Shown here: positions 9,960 through 18,165 of the stretch, piece after piece | How positions within the stretch are numbered: position 1 is the stretch's first letter | Layout: each line of letters starts with the position of its first letter | Origin: JBICHN01 sp043101845 | Lineage (GTDB): Bacteria; Planctomycetota; Phycisphaerae; Phycisphaerales; UBA5793 | Assembly: GCA_043101845.1 (NCBI GenBank) | Contig: JBICHN010000011.1 | Location: 248,001-312,000, forward strand | DNA: 64,000 nucleotides | Reading direction: 5' to 3' | Translations under genes and position numbers: made by a program | The notes under the pieces: generated by a model | What the model was told of the DNA's origin: nothing | The model's input: only the letters and a program-made list of their open reading frames with translations | Database searches by the model: none

Positions 9960-10526
9960 ATGCCGCGATTCCGCCGCTGGTTTGTGCCCGGAGGCGTCTA
10001 TTTCTTCACGCTCGTGACCTGCCGGCGAAAGCCGATTCTTTGCACGGACATGAGTCGTCGTTGCCTGCGGCGCGCGTTGTCGGAGTGTCGGCGTCGCTGG
10101 CCGTTCGACCTCGTGGCGATCGTACTTCTTCCCGATCATCTCCATCTCCTCGTTCGACTTCCGCCGGATGATTTCGAGTACCCAAAGCGGATCGCGTGGA
10201 TGAAGCAGCGATTCACCCGGCTTTGGCTCGAAGGCGGCGGAGATGAAGTGCGCGGAACCGTGGCGCAGCGAAATGATCGTCGACGCGGGGTTTGGCAGCC
10301 TCGATATTGGGAGCACACCGTGCGCGATCGGTATTCGATGCATCGCATCATGGCGTACATTCACTTCAATCCCGTCAAGCACGGATATGTCAGGAGACCG
10401 AGAGATTGGCCGTACTCGTCGTTTCATCGCTGTGTTCGTCAGGGTCTCTATCGAATCGATTGGGGAAGTGTCGCGGTTGTGAAAGAGTTCGATCTCGATC
10501 AGATGGAGTCGATCGTCGGCGAGTAG
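9960..10526 (+). CDS. REP-associated tyrosine transposase (RAYT-1, Y1/IS200-like)
   Basis: This is a 188-residue single-domain transposase of the TnpA-REP group. It shows the opening strand (GGVYFFTLVTCRRKPIL), the HUH metal-binding motif in LPDHLHLLV, and the WQPRYWEHTVRD...YIHFNPVKHGYV block with the catalytic tyrosine region. RAYTs are domesticated or resident transposases that act on REP hairpins as single strands and are not flanked by classical IS ends. It is bordered by two B-family repeats. Its TAG stop (10524-10526) is the first three bases of the downstream B repeat. The ORF is intact, so it could be active. Confidence 0.9.
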   Translation: MPRFRRWFVPGGVYFFTLVTCRRKPILCTDMSRRCLRRALSECRRRWPFDLVAIVLLPDHLHLLVRLPPDDFEYPKRIAWMKQRFTRLWLEGGGDEVRGTVAQRNDRRRGVWQPRYWEHTVRDRYSMHRIMAYIHFNPVKHGYVRRPRDWPYSSFHRCVRQGLYRIDWGSVAVVKEFDLDQMESIVGE

Positions 10527-10630
10527 GTCAGGCTGTGGCCTGGCGGTTGGGCCGTTGTTCGAACGACATCGCGAGATTCGCGCGCCGGCCTCGCCCGAAC
10601 GCCCAACCGTTCGGCAATAGCCGAACCTAC
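10524..10630. repeat. Repeat B copy 2 (REP/BIME-like, directly after RAYT-1)
   Basis: It starts TAGGTCAGGCTGTGGCCTGGCGGTTGGGC and ends GCCCAACCGTTCGGCAATAGCCGAACCTA. The two ends each form a small hairpin (GGTCAGGC..GCCTGG; TTCGGC..GCCGAA) and are imperfect inverted copies of each other. It exactly fills the space between the convergent stops of RAYT-1 and the pilin-like gene. Confidence 0.8.
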
Positions 10631-11445
10631 TAGCGCGGCTTATTCGCCCACCCGTACTCGCCCGCGTTCGAACCGCCGACGCTGAATTCGCTCACGCCGG
10701 CGACGAGGCGGAGGTGGTTCGCGGTGAGGTCGGCCGGCTCCTGCGTCGCGGCGCTCGGCCCCTTCGGCGAGACGAACGCGCCCGCCGACCCGTCGAGGTA
10801 CGCGAGCATGCTCCGCCCGTCGTGGCGGTCGGTGAACTGGTCGCGGTTCGCCCACGACCCGTCGTCGTACGCCTCGTTGTACCAGATCGCATCTTCCTCG
10901 ATGAGGATCGGAATCGCCTGGAATCGCTTCTTGCGCGAGCCGCCGGTCTGCGGCTCCTCGGGATACTCCATCGTCCACGGCAGATCGGTCCGCGCTCCGG
11001 CGAGCCGGATGACCATCGTGTAGTCGAAGTAGTTGTTCGCCTCCCGCCGCGCCGTCGGGCACTCGAGCGTCTGGTCGAGCGCATGGAGATAGGGCGCGAG
11101 CACCGAGGTCTCGAGCGGATGCTCGTAGCGCCCGTTGTTGCGGTAGCGCCACTCGTAGTTGTTCACGCCGCACCAGTCGAGGTCGATCGGCCCCTGCCAG
11201 TAGGCGCCGGGAATGACTTCCCACTCGGCGGCGTAGTTGAACATCGCGAGGCCGAGCTGCCGCTGGCTCGACATGCACATCGTGGCCCGGGCGTGCTCGC
11301 GCGATCGCGCGAGCGCCGGCAGCAGCAGCCCGATGAGCAGCGCGATGATCGAGATCACGACGAGCAGCTCGATGAGCGTGAACCCGCCCTTCGAGCCCAG
11401 CGACCCGGCGCGCCGACGATCCTGGTTGGCGTCGCGAACGATCAT
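10630..11445 (-). CDS. Prepilin-like (type II secretion/pseudopilin) protein with H-x9-DG motif
   Basis: The protein has 271 residues. A positively charged leader ends in a GG|F cleavage site, followed by FTLIELLVVISIIALLIGLLLPAL, which is the classic N-methylated pilin helix with Glu at +5. The remainder is a soluble domain with a few cysteines. The C-terminus carries HDGRSMLAYLDG, the H-x9-D-G signature used to name a very large planctomycete/PVC pilin-like family (DUF1559 relatives). A GGAG site lies ~8 bases before ATG. It is probably cell-surface or periplasmic; the function of these expanded families is unknown. The stop is adjacent to repeat B copy 2. Confidence 0.88.
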   Translation of the reverse strand: MIVRDANQDRRRAGSLGSKGGFTLIELLVVISIIALLIGLLLPALARSREHARATMCMSSQRQLGLAMFNYAAEWEVIPGAYWQGPIDLDWCGVNNYEWRYRNNGRYEHPLETSVLAPYLHALDQTLECPTARREANNYFDYTMVIRLAGARTDLPWTMEYPEEPQTGGSRKKRFQAIPILIEEDAIWYNEAYDDGSWANRDQFTDRHDGRSMLAYLDGSAGAFVSPKGPSAATQEPADLTANHLRLVAGVSEFSVGGSNAGEYGWANKPR

Positions 11446-11579
11446 GCGAATGGCTCCGTCCGTCGTCTTACCACGGGCCGCGCGTGAATACGCGGAGAAA
11501 CGAATCGGCCCGCCCGCGTTCCGATCCTAAAGCTTCGAGCCGTCCGGCACAACCCGCGATTCGCCGCCGCCGCCGGTCG

Positions 11580-12098
11580 TCAGTACGAAATGACCGCGTG
11601 CACGAGGTCGGCCCGGTCGAGCTTCGCGCGGCCCTTGAGGTCGACGAGCTCGATGAGCACGGTGATCCCCACGATTTCCGCCTGAAGGCGGTTGAGCAGG
11701 TCGCAGGACGCCTTGAGCGTGCCGCCGGTCGCGAGCAGATCGTCGACGAGCAACGCCTTCTCGCCGGGATTGATCGCGTCGGTGTGCACTTCGATGCGGT
11801 CCTCGCCGTACTCGAGGCCGTACGCGACCTCGTGCTTGTCGCGGGGCAGCTTGCCGCCCTTCCGGATCGGCACGAAGCCGGCCGAGAGTGACTGCGCGAT
11901 CGCGGTCCCGAAGATGAACCCGCGCGACTCCGTCCCCACCACGACATCAATGCCCTTTCCGCGGAACGGGTTCGCCATGAGTTCGACCGCGAGCGCGAGC
12001 CCCGCCGGATGACGAAGCAGCGGCGTGATGTCGCGAAACACGATCCCCGGGATCGGATAGTCCGCGACATCGGCGATGAGTGACTTGAGGTCGAGCAT
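11580..12098 (-). CDS. apt: Adenine phosphoribosyltransferase
   Basis: It salvages adenine to AMP using PRPP. At 172 residues it has the usual Apt length. Diagnostic segments are DYPIPGIVFRDITPLL, GTESRGFIFG, a flexible-loop KLPRDK and the PRPP-binding motif ALLVDDLLATGGTL. It is cytosolic and stands alone, convergent with no partner. A larger ORF on the same strand in another frame is a shadow. Confidence 0.97.
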   Translation of the reverse strand: MLDLKSLIADVADYPIPGIVFRDITPLLRHPAGLALAVELMANPFRGKGIDVVVGTESRGFIFGTAIAQSLSAGFVPIRKGGKLPRDKHEVAYGLEYGEDRIEVHTDAINPGEKALLVDDLLATGGTLKASCDLLNRLQAEIVGITVLIELVDLKGRAKLDRADLVHAVISY

Positions 12099-12185
12099 GC
12101 AGATCGTGTCCGCGAATCGAAAGTGAGAACTTGTCCGCTCCGAGCCGCATCGTAATGACTGCGGCGCCTCACGCCAACCCGCCCC

Positions 12186-13316
12186 TCACAATCGATCCCG
12201 CGGCGTGAGGTCGACCGCGACCGGGTAGTGGTCCGACGCGTATCCCGGCGGGTGCGGGTCTTCGCGCCAGTTGTAGTCCGGCCCGGGCGTAAGCGTGCCG
12301 AACACGAACGCGCTGCCGATCACGAGTTCGCGGTGCGCGGCGCTGTTCACGAGAATGTAGTCGATGACCCGGTCGGATTCGTGCGTCTTGTAGAGCCGCG
12401 CCTCGTCCTGCGGCGCCTCGCGCCAGCGCGGCACGATGCGGTGCGCGAGCGTGTCGATCATCCCGGCCTCGAGGTAGACCCGGAACGATTTGTCCCACGG
12501 CGCCGCGTTGAAATCGCCCATGACCACGATGTTCCGATACGGATCGCGCGACCGGATCTCGTCGATGCGTTCGACGACGCGGACCGCCTCCGCCTCGCGC
12601 CACCAGTCGTTCGAGCCGCCCGACTTGTGGTGCAGCGAGAAGACCGTGAGCTCGTACTCGTCGTTCACGCGGATATCGACGCGCAACGGGCTCCGGCGGA
12701 TCGTGAGCCCCTCATCTTCGCCGGGCGGAACCGTGGCCCATCCGGAGCCCGGCCGCTCGACGCCGTCGAGGCGCAAGTCGGTCCACACTTCGGCGTGGGT
12801 GATCGGATAACGGCTCATGACGCTGCACTCGACGCCGCGGAAGTACCCGACATCGATCGAGGCGATGTGCGAATATCTCATGTCGGAGAGATACGCGTCG
12901 CGAAACCACTCGAGCGCTTCCTTCGATTCGACCTCCTGCAGCGCCCACACATCGGCGTCAACGGCGCGGATCGCCGCGGCGAGCGCGCGGCGTCGGTCGG
13001 GCGCCGTCGTCAGGCCCGCGTCGTCGAACTCGCCCGAGAGCGACGGGTCGTCCGCTTCATCGAAGAAGTTGAGCATGTTGTAGGTCGCGAGTCGTACGGC
13101 GCCCGGTTCCTTCGCCGGCGCGACGGATACCCCGAACGCGTTGCGCGGCGACGCGTCGGCCGCCGGCGCCTCCGCGGGCTGCGCGGTCGCGGTGACCCAA
13201 CCGCCCGCGCCGCTCGCGATGACCAGGGTAACCCCGAGCGCGGGCGCCGCCACCGCCGCCGTCGCCATCATCCGACGCCACGCCGGCGTCGTTCCCGTTC
13301 GCATCGACCTCATCAT
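12186..13316 (-). CDS. Secreted endonuclease/exonuclease/phosphatase-fold protein
   Basis: The protein has about 376 residues. The N-terminus is basic, then hydrophobic (MATAAVAAPALGVTLVIAS), giving an export signal. The EEP (DNase I-like) fold follows with VRLATYNMLNFFDEAD, DADVWALQEVES, a conserved MGDFNAAPW and ASDHYPVAVDL at the end. The catalytic Asn, Glu, Asp and His positions of the fold are present. The start at ATG 13316 is preferred because GGAGG lies nine bases upstream; ATG 13325 touches that site. Substrates may be nucleic acid, sphingomyelin-like lipid or phosphoinositide; the sequence alone does not decide. Confidence 0.85.
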   Translation of the reverse strand: MMRSMRTGTTPAWRRMMATAAVAAPALGVTLVIASGAGGWVTATAQPAEAPAADASPRNAFGVSVAPAKEPGAVRLATYNMLNFFDEADDPSLSGEFDDAGLTTAPDRRRALAAAIRAVDADVWALQEVESKEALEWFRDAYLSDMRYSHIASIDVGYFRGVECSVMSRYPITHAEVWTDLRLDGVERPGSGWATVPPGEDEGLTIRRSPLRVDIRVNDEYELTVFSLHHKSGGSNDWWREAEAVRVVERIDEIRSRDPYRNIVVMGDFNAAPWDKSFRVYLEAGMIDTLAHRIVPRWREAPQDEARLYKTHESDRVIDYILVNSAAHRELVIGSAFVFGTLTPGPDYNWREDPHPPGYASDHYPVAVDLTPRDRL

Positions 13317-13460
13317 GCGGATCATCCTCCATGCTCCAGCGTCCCGCGACCGCCGCATCCTATATGGCCGGCGCGCCTCCGCTCCCCACGCCGGAGATGA
13401 GGCTCGGCGAATCTCCGGATTCGACGCGCGAGTGACGAGCGGCGCGCCTCGACTCACCCG

Positions 13461-13535
13461 TAGAGCCGCGAGCTGAGCACGGGGTCGAGGCGCCGCCCCC
13501 CAACGGGGGCGGAGCCTCGAAGTCCGGGCGTCCGT
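13461..13535. repeat. Repeat A copy 1 (left half only)
   Basis: It begins TAGAGCCGCG and runs through the GGGTCGAGGCG and GGGGGCGGAGCCTCGAAGTCC hairpin. It then stops where a repeat-C copy begins at 13541, so the right half was lost or replaced. Confidence 0.7.
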
Positions 13536-13540
13536 CGGCC

Positions 13541-13657
13541 CGTGTGCTACGGCCTTCCAGGCCGTGCGGATGGAACGAGGGTGACCGTGACGAGGCGAGC
13601 GCCCGTCGTCTCGCCCACCGTCCCCCGTTTCGCACTGCCGACACGGCAGTGGCACAC
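13541..13657. repeat. Repeat C copy 1
   Basis: This ~117-bp element is bounded by GTGTGCTACGGCCTTCCAGG at one end and CGGCAGTGGCACAC at the other. Each end is its own hairpin (ACGGCCTTCCAGGCCGT; CTGCCGACACGGCAG). It is nearly identical to copy 2 at 14407. Confidence 0.8.
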
Positions 13658-13745
13658 CTCGATCGATTGTTCGCCCCGGCGTCGGAGCCCGCCCACGAAC
13701 TCCGTGCGAGATACGGGCTCACAGAGCCCGGCTCGCGCCCTCGCG
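13658..13745. repeat. Repeat D copy 1 (with flank shared with copy 2)
   Basis: The sequence following repeat C copy 1 ends in CGGGCTCACAGAGCCCGGCTCG, a hairpin (CGGGCTC-ACA-GAGCCCG). The C plus D composite recurs with few changes at 14407-14606. Confidence 0.7.
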
Positions 13746-13961
13746 CGATGGGACCGGACTCGTTCGCCGCTCCGGCTCGCGCCGCGTCTTCCCTTCCTTC
13801 CCTTTGAAAATGAAACCGTCATGTTTCCCTCCCGATTCTCGTGTACCGTTCGTTAATCGATGCGGCCGACGCGAGGGCGCGGCGTGGGCCGGAACGGGAA
13901 GAAACCGAAGGGACCGAAGGCGCCGGCGCGAACGAATCATTGCACGAAAGGCGGAGCCATC

Positions 13962-14372
13962 ATGAGCCGCAAGCGAGTCATGCTCACTCTCACCACCTCC
14001 CTCATCGCGACCTCCTTCGCCCTCACGGGCGGCGGCGGGCTCGTCGGATGCGACACGAGCGACACGGATGACGACGACCGGGCCGCGCTCGGCGTGAGCG
14101 GCGGATCGGACCACGATCTCGCCCACGACGATGACGATGATGAAGACGAGATCGAAATCCCGCTCGACGAGGTTCCCGATCATGTGAAGGACGCCGCGAT
14201 CGCCGCGGTCCCCGGCATCGTGCTCGAAGAGGCCGAGATGGAGACCGAAGACGGCGTGGTCGTCTACGACCTCGAAGGCGAAGTCGATGGCGTCGAGTAC
14301 GAAGTCGAAGTCGCCGAAGACGGAACGGTCCTCGAAGTCGAGGAAGACGACGACGATGACGACGATCACTGA
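13962..14372 (+). CDS. Acidic lipoprotein with PepSY-like domain
   Basis: The protein has 136 residues. A signal peptide with a lipobox (GGGGLVGC, Cys ~28) predicts a lipid-anchored exported protein. A run of Asp/His residues follows (DHDLAHDDDDDEDE). A PepSY-like repeat comes next (PLDEVPDHVKDAAIAAVPG ... VYDLEGEVDGVEYEVEVAEDG), and the protein ends in an Asp-rich tail with a His. PepSY-like domains are usually binding or inhibitory modules, and the acidic and His stretches could bind divalent metal. A strong ribosome site (GGCGGAG) lies before ATG 13962. The gene lies between two near-identical C+D repeat composites. Confidence 0.8.
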   Translation: MSRKRVMLTLTTSLIATSFALTGGGGLVGCDTSDTDDDDRAALGVSGGSDHDLAHDDDDDEDEIEIPLDEVPDHVKDAAIAAVPGIVLEEAEMETEDGVVVYDLEGEVDGVEYEVEVAEDGTVLEVEEDDDDDDDH

Positions 14373-14406
14373 TTGAGGACGACGCCGTTCGGCGCGATCG
14401 TCGGCC

Positions 14407-14523
14407 CGTGTGCCACGGCCTTCCAGGCCGTGCGGATGGAACGAGGGCGATCGTGACGAAGCGAGCGCTCGTCGTCTCGCACACCGTCCCCCGCATCGCA
14501 CTGCCGACACGGCAGTGGCACAC
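14407..14523. repeat. Repeat C copy 2
   Basis: The element runs GTGTGCCACGGCCTTCCAGG ... CTGCCGACACGGCAGTGGCACAC in the same orientation as copy 1, on the other side of the acidic lipoprotein gene. Confidence 0.82.
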
Positions 14524-14606
14524 CTCGATCGGATTTACGCCCCGGCCTCGGAACCCGCCCACGAACTCCGTGCGTGGAACGGGCTCACAGAGCCCGGCTC
14601 GCGCCC
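14524..14606. repeat. Repeat D copy 2
   Basis: It has the same flank as copy 1 (CCACGAACTCCGTGCG...) and ends in ACGGGCTCACAGAGCCCGGC. Confidence 0.7.
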
Positions 14607-14712
14607 ACTTCGTCTCTCCGTGTCTCCGTCTCTCCGTCTCTCCGTCTCGCCCTTCCTCCCTCCGTGCCTCCGTGCCTCCGTGCCTCCGTGCCTCCGTGCC
14701 TTCGTGCCTTCC
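14607..14712 (+). repeat. CTCCGT/CGTGCCTC microsatellite
   Basis: This ~100-bp low-complexity tract is built of TCTCCGTC and CCTCCGTG units immediately upstream of the panD promoter. Related tracts occur at 43764-43796, 51780-51812 and 51888-51924, and in reverse form (CACAGAGG...) elsewhere. Confidence 0.75.
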
Positions 14713-14716
14713 GCCC

Positions 14717-14722
14717 TACAAT
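14717..14722 (+). promoter_or_regulatory. -10-like TACAAT 6 nt before panD
   Basis: TACAAT is followed by CCGCCC and ATG 14729. There is no purine-rich ribosome site in between. Confidence 0.5.
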
Positions 14723-14728
14723 CCGCCC

Positions 14729-15130
14729 ATGATTCGACAGGTCCTCCACAGCAAGATTCACATGCCCGCGGTCACCGGGGCCCATCCGGACTACATGGGG
14801 TCGATCACGATCGACGCCGAACTCCTCGACGCCTGCGGCATGCGGGTGAACGATGTCGTTCTCATCGGGAACTGCCGCACCGGCGCCCGCTTCGAGACCT
14901 ACATCTTCCGGGGTGAGCCGGGCTCGCGCAAGATCGAGATCAATGGCGCCGCGGCCCACCTCGTCGAGGTCGGCGACCGGCTCATCATCCTCCACTTCGC
15001 CTGGATGGACGACGCCGAATACGCCGACCACCATCCGACCGTCCTGCTCATGAACGCGGACAACACGGTCCACGACACGATTCACTACGACCCGAGCCCG
15101 ACCTCGGCGGTCACGACTTCACCCCGCTGA
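14729..15130 (+). CDS. panD: Aspartate 1-decarboxylase
   Basis: It makes beta-alanine from aspartate for pantothenate and coenzyme A synthesis. The 133-residue pro-enzyme opens MIRQVLHSKIHMPAVTGAH. It has the self-cleavage site in YMG-SITID (Gly-Ser, residues ~24-25), which creates the pyruvoyl group, then VIGN-like and NGAAAHLV segments and the conserved ending. The start is fixed by homology at the N-terminus and by TACAAT six bases upstream. It is cytosolic and not in an operon with other pan genes here. Confidence 0.95.
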   Translation: MIRQVLHSKIHMPAVTGAHPDYMGSITIDAELLDACGMRVNDVVLIGNCRTGARFETYIFRGEPGSRKIEINGAAAHLVEVGDRLIILHFAWMDDAEYADHHPTVLLMNADNTVHDTIHYDPSPTSAVTTSPR

Positions 15131-15162
15131 CCGGCCCGGCGCCTCGCGACCCCGTCGCATAC

Positions 15163-15202
15163 CAAAAACGAGAACGGCCCCGAGGTCGATGACCTCGGGG
15201 CC
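15163..15202 (-). terminator. Rho-independent terminator of the secreted protein gene
   Basis: On the minus strand GGCCCCGAGGTC-atc-GACCTCGGGGCC forms a 12-bp stem, followed by GTTCTCGTTTTT. It lies just after the stop at 15240. Confidence 0.85.
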
Positions 15203-15239
15203 GATTCAATTCCGACACTCGAATCAGGCGGACGATTCC

Positions 15240-16265
15240 TTAGAGGATCGTCCGGCTGATGACATTCGAGAAGCTCGGATCCGGGCAGGTTCCGGATTGG
15301 AACGCCTGGAAGTAAATGGTGCGTCCGGCGCCCTGGTTCGGCACGCGGACCGTGCACGAGAAGTCACCGCTCGCGTTCGCCGGGCCCGTGCAGACGAGGT
15401 TGTCCGTCGGGCTCTGGAAGTTGATGCTGATGCCGACCTGCACGCAGAAGTTACCACTCTGCGCGTTGCGCGGCGTGCCGAGTTCGCTCGTGCCGTAGAG
15501 GATCACGACCGTTTCGCCGGAGGTGGCGCCGCTCACATCGAAGGTCGCGTTCTGGCCCGCGAGGAAGGTCGCCGACGCGCTGAGATCGAGATCCTGCGGC
15601 GGGCAGGGGGTGCCCGTCAGCGAGATGTCGTCGTAGTACACGCTCGAGGCGCCGTTCGCGAAGAGGTCGAGCGCTTCGAGTTCGAGCTGACCCGTGCCGC
15701 TCACCTGCCCGACCCACGGGCCGGTGTAGAGCAGATCACCGCCGTAGTAGAACTCCTGCGTGTCGTTGTCGAGGTCGATTTCGACGCGGAGTTCGACCCA
15801 CTGGCCGGTCACGAGCGGGAGGACCTCGCCGGAGAAGTCGGCTTCGACCTGGCCGGTGGCCGAGTTGAAGCGAACCTGAGTCGACCAGCTCTTGTCGCCG
15901 CCGTGGCTGTACTGGTTGAGCAGGATGAAGTAGCTCTCGCCGGAGAAGCCGTTCGGAACAAACTGCTGGGTCGTAAAGGTCCAGGTGCCGCACTCGACAT
16001 CTTCAAAGACCATGACCGTGTCGGAGTTGCCGACGATATCGAGCGAGTTCGCGCCCGAGTTCGCCTGGGAGTTGCTCACGAAGCTTTCCCAGAGCGGATC
16101 GTTATCCCAGTTCGACCAGCCGCCGACCGTCGAAATGGCCGTGCCGTTCGCGTAGGAATCGAAGTCCTCGGACCATGGCGGGGACACCTGGGCTTGCGAA
16201 GTCTGAGCGATCGCAAACCCGGCGAGGGCTCCGACCGTCAGAATTCCCTTGGACAATTGACGCAT
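15240..16265 (-). CDS. Secreted protein with jelly-roll-like domain and shared C-terminal module
   Basis: The protein has 341 residues. A signal peptide (LTVGALAGFAIAQTSQAQ) is followed by a beta-rich domain of the concanavalin/LamG-like kind (WSEDFDSYANG, GTWTFTTQQFVP, WVELRVEIDLDNDTQEFYYGG, VYYDDISLTG). No catalytic residues are recognised. The last ~115 residues (from LDLSASATFLAG to the end) are the same module found in the M64 peptidase and the FG-GAP protein. ATG 16265 is chosen for the GGAG ribosome site 8-12 bases upstream; longer readings lack a signal peptide at the N-terminus. A terminator follows. It could be a carbohydrate-binding or surface protein. Confidence 0.78.
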   Translation of the reverse strand: MRQLSKGILTVGALAGFAIAQTSQAQVSPPWSEDFDSYANGTAISTVGGWSNWDNDPLWESFVSNSQANSGANSLDIVGNSDTVMVFEDVECGTWTFTTQQFVPNGFSGESYFILLNQYSHGGDKSWSTQVRFNSATGQVEADFSGEVLPLVTGQWVELRVEIDLDNDTQEFYYGGDLLYTGPWVGQVSGTGQLELEALDLFANGASSVYYDDISLTGTPCPPQDLDLSASATFLAGQNATFDVSGATSGETVVILYGTSELGTPRNAQSGNFCVQVGISINFQSPTDNLVCTGPANASGDFSCTVRVPNQGAGRTIYFQAFQSGTCPDPSFSNVISRTIL

Positions 16266-16612
16266 CGTCTTATCTCCTTCCGTCAGATGTGGAGCGTCGT
16301 CGCCACGCGCGGACGACGCTTTCGCTGCGTCTCTTGGCGGAATCGCCAATGAACAGACATCACTCAAACCACTGCATGAAGAAAGAGGGATTGGCCGGGA
16401 AGGCGTCGGTACGAATGAGCACGCGCCCGGAACAGGCGACCACGCCGAACCCCGAAATGTCCTCTTCCGTCACCTCACAACGCGACCATCGACCACAAAC
16501 GAACGCCCCGGGTCGATGGACGCTTAGTGCTCAGTCACCGTGAAGTTACCACAGGGCCGATGGGTATGCAAGACCCGAATCGATCGATCAGTCATCGGGC
16601 TCCCGCGGCCGC
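16266..16612. other. Intergenic stretch before the secreted-protein gene
   Basis: About 350 bases with no gene seen. It should contain the minus-strand promoter of the gene at 16265. A small hairpin (TTGGCG-ATTC-CGCCAA, near 16335-16350) lies in the expected leader. No assured -35/-10 pair was identified. Confidence 0.4.
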
Positions 16613-17689
16613 TCAGGCCCGGTTCGCCGCCTCCGCGAACGCTCGACGCCGCTCCGTCATCTCGACCGCGAGGTCGAGCGACGCGGCCATCGAGCCCGGA
16701 TGCGCCCGGTTCTCGCCCGCGATATCGAACGCGGTCCCGTGGTCCGGGCTCGTCCGCACGAACGGCAGGCCGATCGTGCAGTTCACCGCGGAGTCGAACG
16801 CGAGCAGTTTGATCGGTATGAGCCCCTGGTCGTGGTACATCGCGACGACGAGGTCATACCGGCCTTCGACCGCATGATGGAAGATCGTGTCCGCGGGGAA
16901 GGGACCCTTCGCGTCGATGCCCGCTTCCTGCGCCATCGCGATCGCAGGCCGGATGAGCCGCTCCTCTTCGTCGCCGAAGAGGCCACCCTCCGACGCGTGC
17001 GGGTTCAGGCCGCACACCGCGATCCGGGGTTGCGCGACACCGAGCGATTCGCGGCACGCCCGGTCGCCGAGGTCGATCGGCTCGAAGACGCGGCCGATCG
17101 TGAGCGTGTTCCGGATCTCCATGAGCGGAAGGTGAATTGTCGCAAGGACGACGCGCAGGCGCGGCGCCACGAACATCATCGCGTACCGCTTCGTTCGCGT
17201 GCGATCAGCGAAGAGTTCCGTATGGCCGGGATAGCGCTTGAGGCCCGCGAGGCGCCACGAGGTCTTTGAGATCGGCGCCGTGACGACCGCGTCGGCGCGG
17301 CCGGGCGCTTCGCCGGCCGGAAGCTGGGCCGCCTCGATCGCGGCGGAGATGAACTCGAGCGACGCTTCGCCGCCCTCGGCCGACGGCGCCGGTCGCGAGC
17401 GTCGCCGCGCCGTCTCCTCGGTGAACCGGTCGAAATCGACGACGACCACGCCGCGCTGCTCGAGGGCGCGTCGGGCGTCGCCCCCGGCGCCGACGCGCCA
17501 CCAGAACGGGGTGATTCCGGCCCGGTCCGCCGCGTCGACGAGCGCCTCATTGACGCCGTAGACGATGAAATCGGCGCGCTGGCGCCGCTCCGCGTCGGCG
17601 AGCGCCTTAACGATGACCTCGGCGCCGATCCCGGCGGGATCGCCCATCGTCACCGCGACCGTCGGCTTGTCCTGACCATTCGACTTCAC
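16613..17689 (-). CDS. pdxA: 4-hydroxythreonine-4-phosphate dehydrogenase
   Basis: It is a pyridoxal 5'-phosphate biosynthesis enzyme (DXP-dependent branch). The PdxA opening VAVTMGDPAGIGAEVIVKAL is present. The three metal-binding histidines sit in YPGHTELFADRT, VAMYHDQGLIPIK and RTSPDHGTAFDIAG, and a substrate loop (APRLRVVLATIHLPL) is visible. It has 358 residues from a GTG start at 17689. This start is supported by TACGAT seven bases upstream, the leaderless-type spacing seen elsewhere; a longer reading to 17785 runs into the repeat region. It is cytosolic. Its upstream flank is dense in repeat A copies. Confidence 0.93.
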   Translation of the reverse strand: MKSNGQDKPTVAVTMGDPAGIGAEVIVKALADAERRQRADFIVYGVNEALVDAADRAGITPFWWRVGAGGDARRALEQRGVVVVDFDRFTEETARRRSRPAPSAEGGEASLEFISAAIEAAQLPAGEAPGRADAVVTAPISKTSWRLAGLKRYPGHTELFADRTRTKRYAMMFVAPRLRVVLATIHLPLMEIRNTLTIGRVFEPIDLGDRACRESLGVAQPRIAVCGLNPHASEGGLFGDEEERLIRPAIAMAQEAGIDAKGPFPADTIFHHAVEGRYDLVVAMYHDQGLIPIKLLAFDSAVNCTIGLPFVRTSPDHGTAFDIAGENRAHPGSMAASLDLAVEMTERRRAFAEAANRA

Positions 17690-17696
17690 AAGACGA

Positions 17697-17702
17697 ATCG
17701 TA
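17697..17702 (-). promoter_or_regulatory. -10-like TACGAT 7 nt before pdxA GTG start
   Basis: On the minus strand TACGAT is followed by TCGTCTT and then GTG 17689. The position supports the GTG start and a leaderless transcript. Confidence 0.45.
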
Positions 17703-17788
17703 GGAGCGAGCGGCGCCGACCGGGCGCGTCTCACGCGGTGAGCGAAGGATGGTTCGCGCGGTGCACCAGGCCTCCTGACTCTCACCGG

Positions 17789-17936
17789 TAGAGCCGCGTG
17801 CTGTGCACGGGGTCGAGGCGCAGCCCCCCAACGGGGGCGGAGCCTCGAAGTCCGGGCGTCCGACGCGCGATCGATTCGCGGCTCCGGGGGGATTGACCCC
17901 CTCCGCCGCGACCCCGCTCACAGAGCGCGGCTCTAC
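17789..17936. repeat. Repeat A copy 2
   Basis: This is a full ~148-bp copy. It begins TAGAGCCGCGTGCTGTGCAC and ends CTCACAGAGCGCGGCTCTA(C). The two ends are imperfect 27-bp inverted repeats. Internal hairpins form at GAGGC..GCCTC and around CCGGGGGGATTGACCCCC. Confidence 0.9.
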
Positions 17937-18018
17937 GAAGGAGTCGCCCGAGACGCTTGTTTGCGACTCGCAACACACAAACATCCGAGTTTCAAAGCGC
18001 GCCCCGACCCTCACCGCG

Positions 18019-18165
18019 TAGAGCCGCGTGCTGTGCACGGGGTCGAGGCGCCGCCCCTCGACGGGGCGGAGCCTCGAAGGCCGGGCGTCCATCGCGCGAT
18101 TGATTCGCGGCTCCGGGGGGATTGACCCCCTCCGCCGCGACCCCGCTCACAGAGCGCGGCTCTAC
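18019..18165. repeat. Repeat A copy 3 (abuts RAYT-2 3' end)
   Basis: This is a full copy. Its right end CGCGGCTCTAC contains, on the minus strand, the TAG stop codon of the transposase at 18162-18689. Confidence 0.9.

Noticed and set aside
9960..10526. Complete insertion sequence around RAYT-1
   Set aside because: There are no terminal inverted repeats of IS type or target duplications; the flanks are REP-like units. The same holds for RAYT-2.
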